From Cellulomonadaceae bacterium (GTDB lineage Bacteria > Actinomycetota > Actinomycetes > Actinomycetales > Cellulomonadaceae), in the NCBI GenBank assembly GCA_031283115.1, contig JAITCK010000109.1:1-6567 (forward strand): a stretch of DNA of 6,567 nt, given 5' to 3'. This document shows, piece by piece, positions 5,370-6,567 of the stretch; the stretch's first letter is position 1; each line of letters begins with the position of its first letter. The translations under genes were made by a program, and so were the position numbers. The notes beneath the pieces were generated by a model that was not told the origin of the DNA, made no database searches, and saw only the letters and a program-made list of their open reading frames with translations.

Positions 5370-6274
5370 AGGCCCGCCGTCAACCAGTGCCCTGGTATGA
5401 ATCCCCCTGGCAGATAGCCGCGCGCGCCATCGGCATCGCCGTGACCATCGTGCTTGTTGTCGCTGCCGGTGCCCTGTTCGCCTACCCGCGGTTCGTTGGC
5501 GGGGCGTCACTGACCGTGCTGTCCGGGTCTATGGAACCCACCTTCCATCCCGGCGACGTCATCGTCGTGCGCGGCATCGAACCCGACGACGTGTGCAAAA
5601 AAGTGGCCGTCAACGACATCATCACCTACTTCCCCGAACCCAACTCGCCCGACCTCATCACCCACCGGGTAGTCAGTAAATCGGTAGGCAGTTACGACGA
5701 CGGCTCCAGTTGCCGCCTGCTACCCCAAGGTGACGCCAACTCCACCGCCGACGTTGTCGTGTCCCCCCAGCAGGTGCGCGGCGTGTTCATGTACGGGGTG
5801 CCCAAAATTGGTTGGGCCCGCGACTGGATAGCCCACAACACCATGACCGCTGCCATCGCTTTGGGCGTACTCGTTTTTGGCGCCTGGATTTGGGGCGGAA
5901 TTCGCGGCCCCAAAACCCGCATCATCCAAACCAGCGCTGGTGTACCCATCCCCGCCGGTGTTCCCGTCCCCGCAGCAGCAGAGGCAATGGTGCAAGCCCC
6001 GCCCCTGGTCAGCGATGTGATGCCAGCCGGTTCAGGTATCACCACGCCTCCTGCGCCCATGCACAACGTGTCACCCCCGCCGCCTCCACCACCAGTTCCC
6101 CCACCGCCCACGGCAGCAACCGCCGATTATGACCTGCGCCTGCGGGAACTAGAACTCCGCGAACGGGAACTCAACCTGCGCGAACGCGAGTTCGCCTTCG
6201 CCCAGCAGGTCACACAGCCTGCCAAGCCCACGACAGCGCCCGAGGCGCCGCCTCCGCCAGGTGGGGTGATGTGA
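5366..6274 (+). CDS. sipW: SipW/archaeal-type signal peptidase I with unusual cytoplasmic tail
   Basis: A membrane peptidase predicted to remove the alternate signal peptide of the exported protein at 3107. It has a basic N-terminus (KARR), a first membrane helix at ~18-40, then VLSGSMEPTFHPGDVIVV (51-68) with catalytic Ser55. LITHRVV (97-103) supplies His100 in place of the usual bacterial Lys, which defines the archaeal/ER/SipW type. QGDANSTAD (121-129) provides the acidic residues (Asp123, Asp129). GVPKIGW (144-150) precedes a second membrane helix (~159-178) followed by basic RGPKTR, so the C-terminus is cytoplasmic. Cys77 and Cys116 may pair outside. Residues 179-302 are an extra tail of about 120 residues, including a proline run (237-248) and charged heptads (257-277); typical SipW proteins are ~190 residues. 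GGGAG-like GGGAG at 5355-5359 is the RBS, 6 bases before ATG. Overlaps the upstream gene by 4 bp. Peptidase identity is secure; the substrate pairing is inferred from proximity. Confidence 0.93.
   Translation: MKARRQPVPWYESPWQIAARAIGIAVTIVLVVAAGALFAYPRFVGGASLTVLSGSMEPTFHPGDVIVVRGIEPDDVCKKVAVNDIITYFPEPNSPDLITHRVVSKSVGSYDDGSSCRLLPQGDANSTADVVVSPQQVRGVFMYGVPKIGWARDWIAHNTMTAAIALGVLVFGAWIWGGIRGPKTRIIQTSAGVPIPAGVPVPAAAEAMVQAPPLVSDVMPAGSGITTPPAPMHNVSPPPPPPPVPPPPTAATADYDLRLRELELRERELNLREREFAFAQQVTQPAKPTTAPEAPPPPGGVM
6134..6199 (+). repeat. Three charged heptads at the end of the signal peptidase
   Basis: Residues 257-277 read as three seven-residue units: LRLRELE, LRERELN, LREREFA. Leucine/phenylalanine recurs at positions 1 and 6 and Arg/Glu fill the rest, a pattern expected of a short coiled coil or amphipathic helix. 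It follows the proline run and, by topology, lies in the cytoplasm. The DNA units are similar but not identical, so this is a protein-level repeat. Confidence 0.7.
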
Positions 6275-6275
6275 C

Positions 6276-6567
6276 GTGAAGGTAACCAGTCGCCGCATGT
6301 CAGGCCTAGCCGCCTGCGCGCTGACTGGCGCCCTCATCATCCCGGTTATCGCCGCCCCCCTTGCGCGTGCGGCAGGTGAAGGCAGCGAAGTCACGGTGGG
6401 CGTCAACGTCTCCAACAAGATGGACGTGGCGCTCGCGGTGGGGCGCACAGAGGTCAAGTACGCGAACTTCGAAGCTGACCTGCGCGCGCGGCTAGAGCAT
6501 CCGGAAGATTTTTATCCGGTCGACGGAAACGGACACACTAAGTTTTACCCGCCCGTTTTACCGGAAG
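6276..6567 (+). CDS. Sec-exported protein of unknown function (3' end outside window)
   Basis: The frame is open from GTG 6276 to the right edge (97 full codons). It begins 1 bp after the peptidase stop, with AGGTGGGG (6259-6266) as a likely RBS inside the preceding gene. The N-terminus is a conventional Sec signal peptide: basic MKVTSRR, hydrophobic stretch to about residue 28, then APLARA with a probable cut after residue 32. It lacks the GTFA-x-x-S/TD alternate signal, so an ordinary signal peptidase would process it. The visible mature part (GEGSEVTVGVNVSN, KMDVALAVG, VKYANFEADLRARL) shows no family I can name; the last phrase looks like the start of an amphipathic helix. ATG 6297 is an alternative start but would lose the basic n-region. 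Tight linkage suggests a role in the same surface system. The last ~90 bases are visibly less GC-rich than the preceding gene. Confidence 0.8.
   Translation, partial: MKVTSRRMSGLAACALTGALIIPVIAAPLARAAGEGSEVTVGVNVSNKMDVALAVGRTEVKYANFEADLRARLEHPEDFYPVDGNGHTKFYPPVLPE

Noticed and set aside
5692..6111. Minus-strand ORF rich in glycine
   Set aside because: It is the antisense of the proline-rich tail and catalytic region of the signal peptidase; no start signal and no family resemblance.
1..6567. tRNA, rRNA, CRISPR or purine riboswitch
   Set aside because: No cloverleaf, spaced direct repeats or recognisable riboswitch core was seen on either strand by eye.

Overview
The window reads as a chromosomal segment of a high-GC Gram-positive actinobacterium, possibly of the Actinomycetales/Bifidobacteriales type. 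The support is high GC, frequent GTG starts, actinobacterial PurD/PurC wording and an actinobacterial form of SipW-type secretion. Genus is not resolved. All supported genes are on the + strand.

Region 1 (1-2897) is ordinary purine biosynthesis: the 3' half of purA, then purD (14 bp after purA), then purC, which overlaps purD by 4 bp (ATGA). The three look co-transcribed and supply late steps of AMP synthesis and two steps of the IMP pathway.

Region 2 (2898-3106) is a 209-bp gap with no convincing gene. It holds a perfect 15-bp palindrome-like element, a run of ten G, and an 11-bp stem in the presumed 5' leader of the next gene. No strong -35/-10 pair or classical terminator was found. The G run is a candidate slippage switch for the genes that follow.

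Region 3 (3107-6567) looks like a SipW-dependent surface-protein locus. It encodes (a) a 317-aa secreted protein with the 'GGGTFALWSD' alternate signal peptide and TasA-like sequence features, a candidate matrix or fibre subunit; (b) a 391-aa surface protein with a weak TasA/camelysin-like motif, a Thr/Pro stalk and a C-terminal membrane anchor; (c) an archaeal/SipW-type Ser-His signal peptidase with an unusual cytoplasmic tail (proline run plus charged heptads); and (d) the start of a further Sec-exported protein that runs off the window. Two strong hairpins lie between (a) and (b), so (a) could be made in excess of its processing peptidase and partners. Genes b, c and d are tightly coupled (4-bp overlap, then a 1-bp gap).

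The working model is a sortase-independent, SipW-processed surface fibre or matrix that may be phase-variable. The signal peptidase and alternate signal peptide are strongly supported by sequence; fibre formation, phase variation and the roles of b and d are inference.
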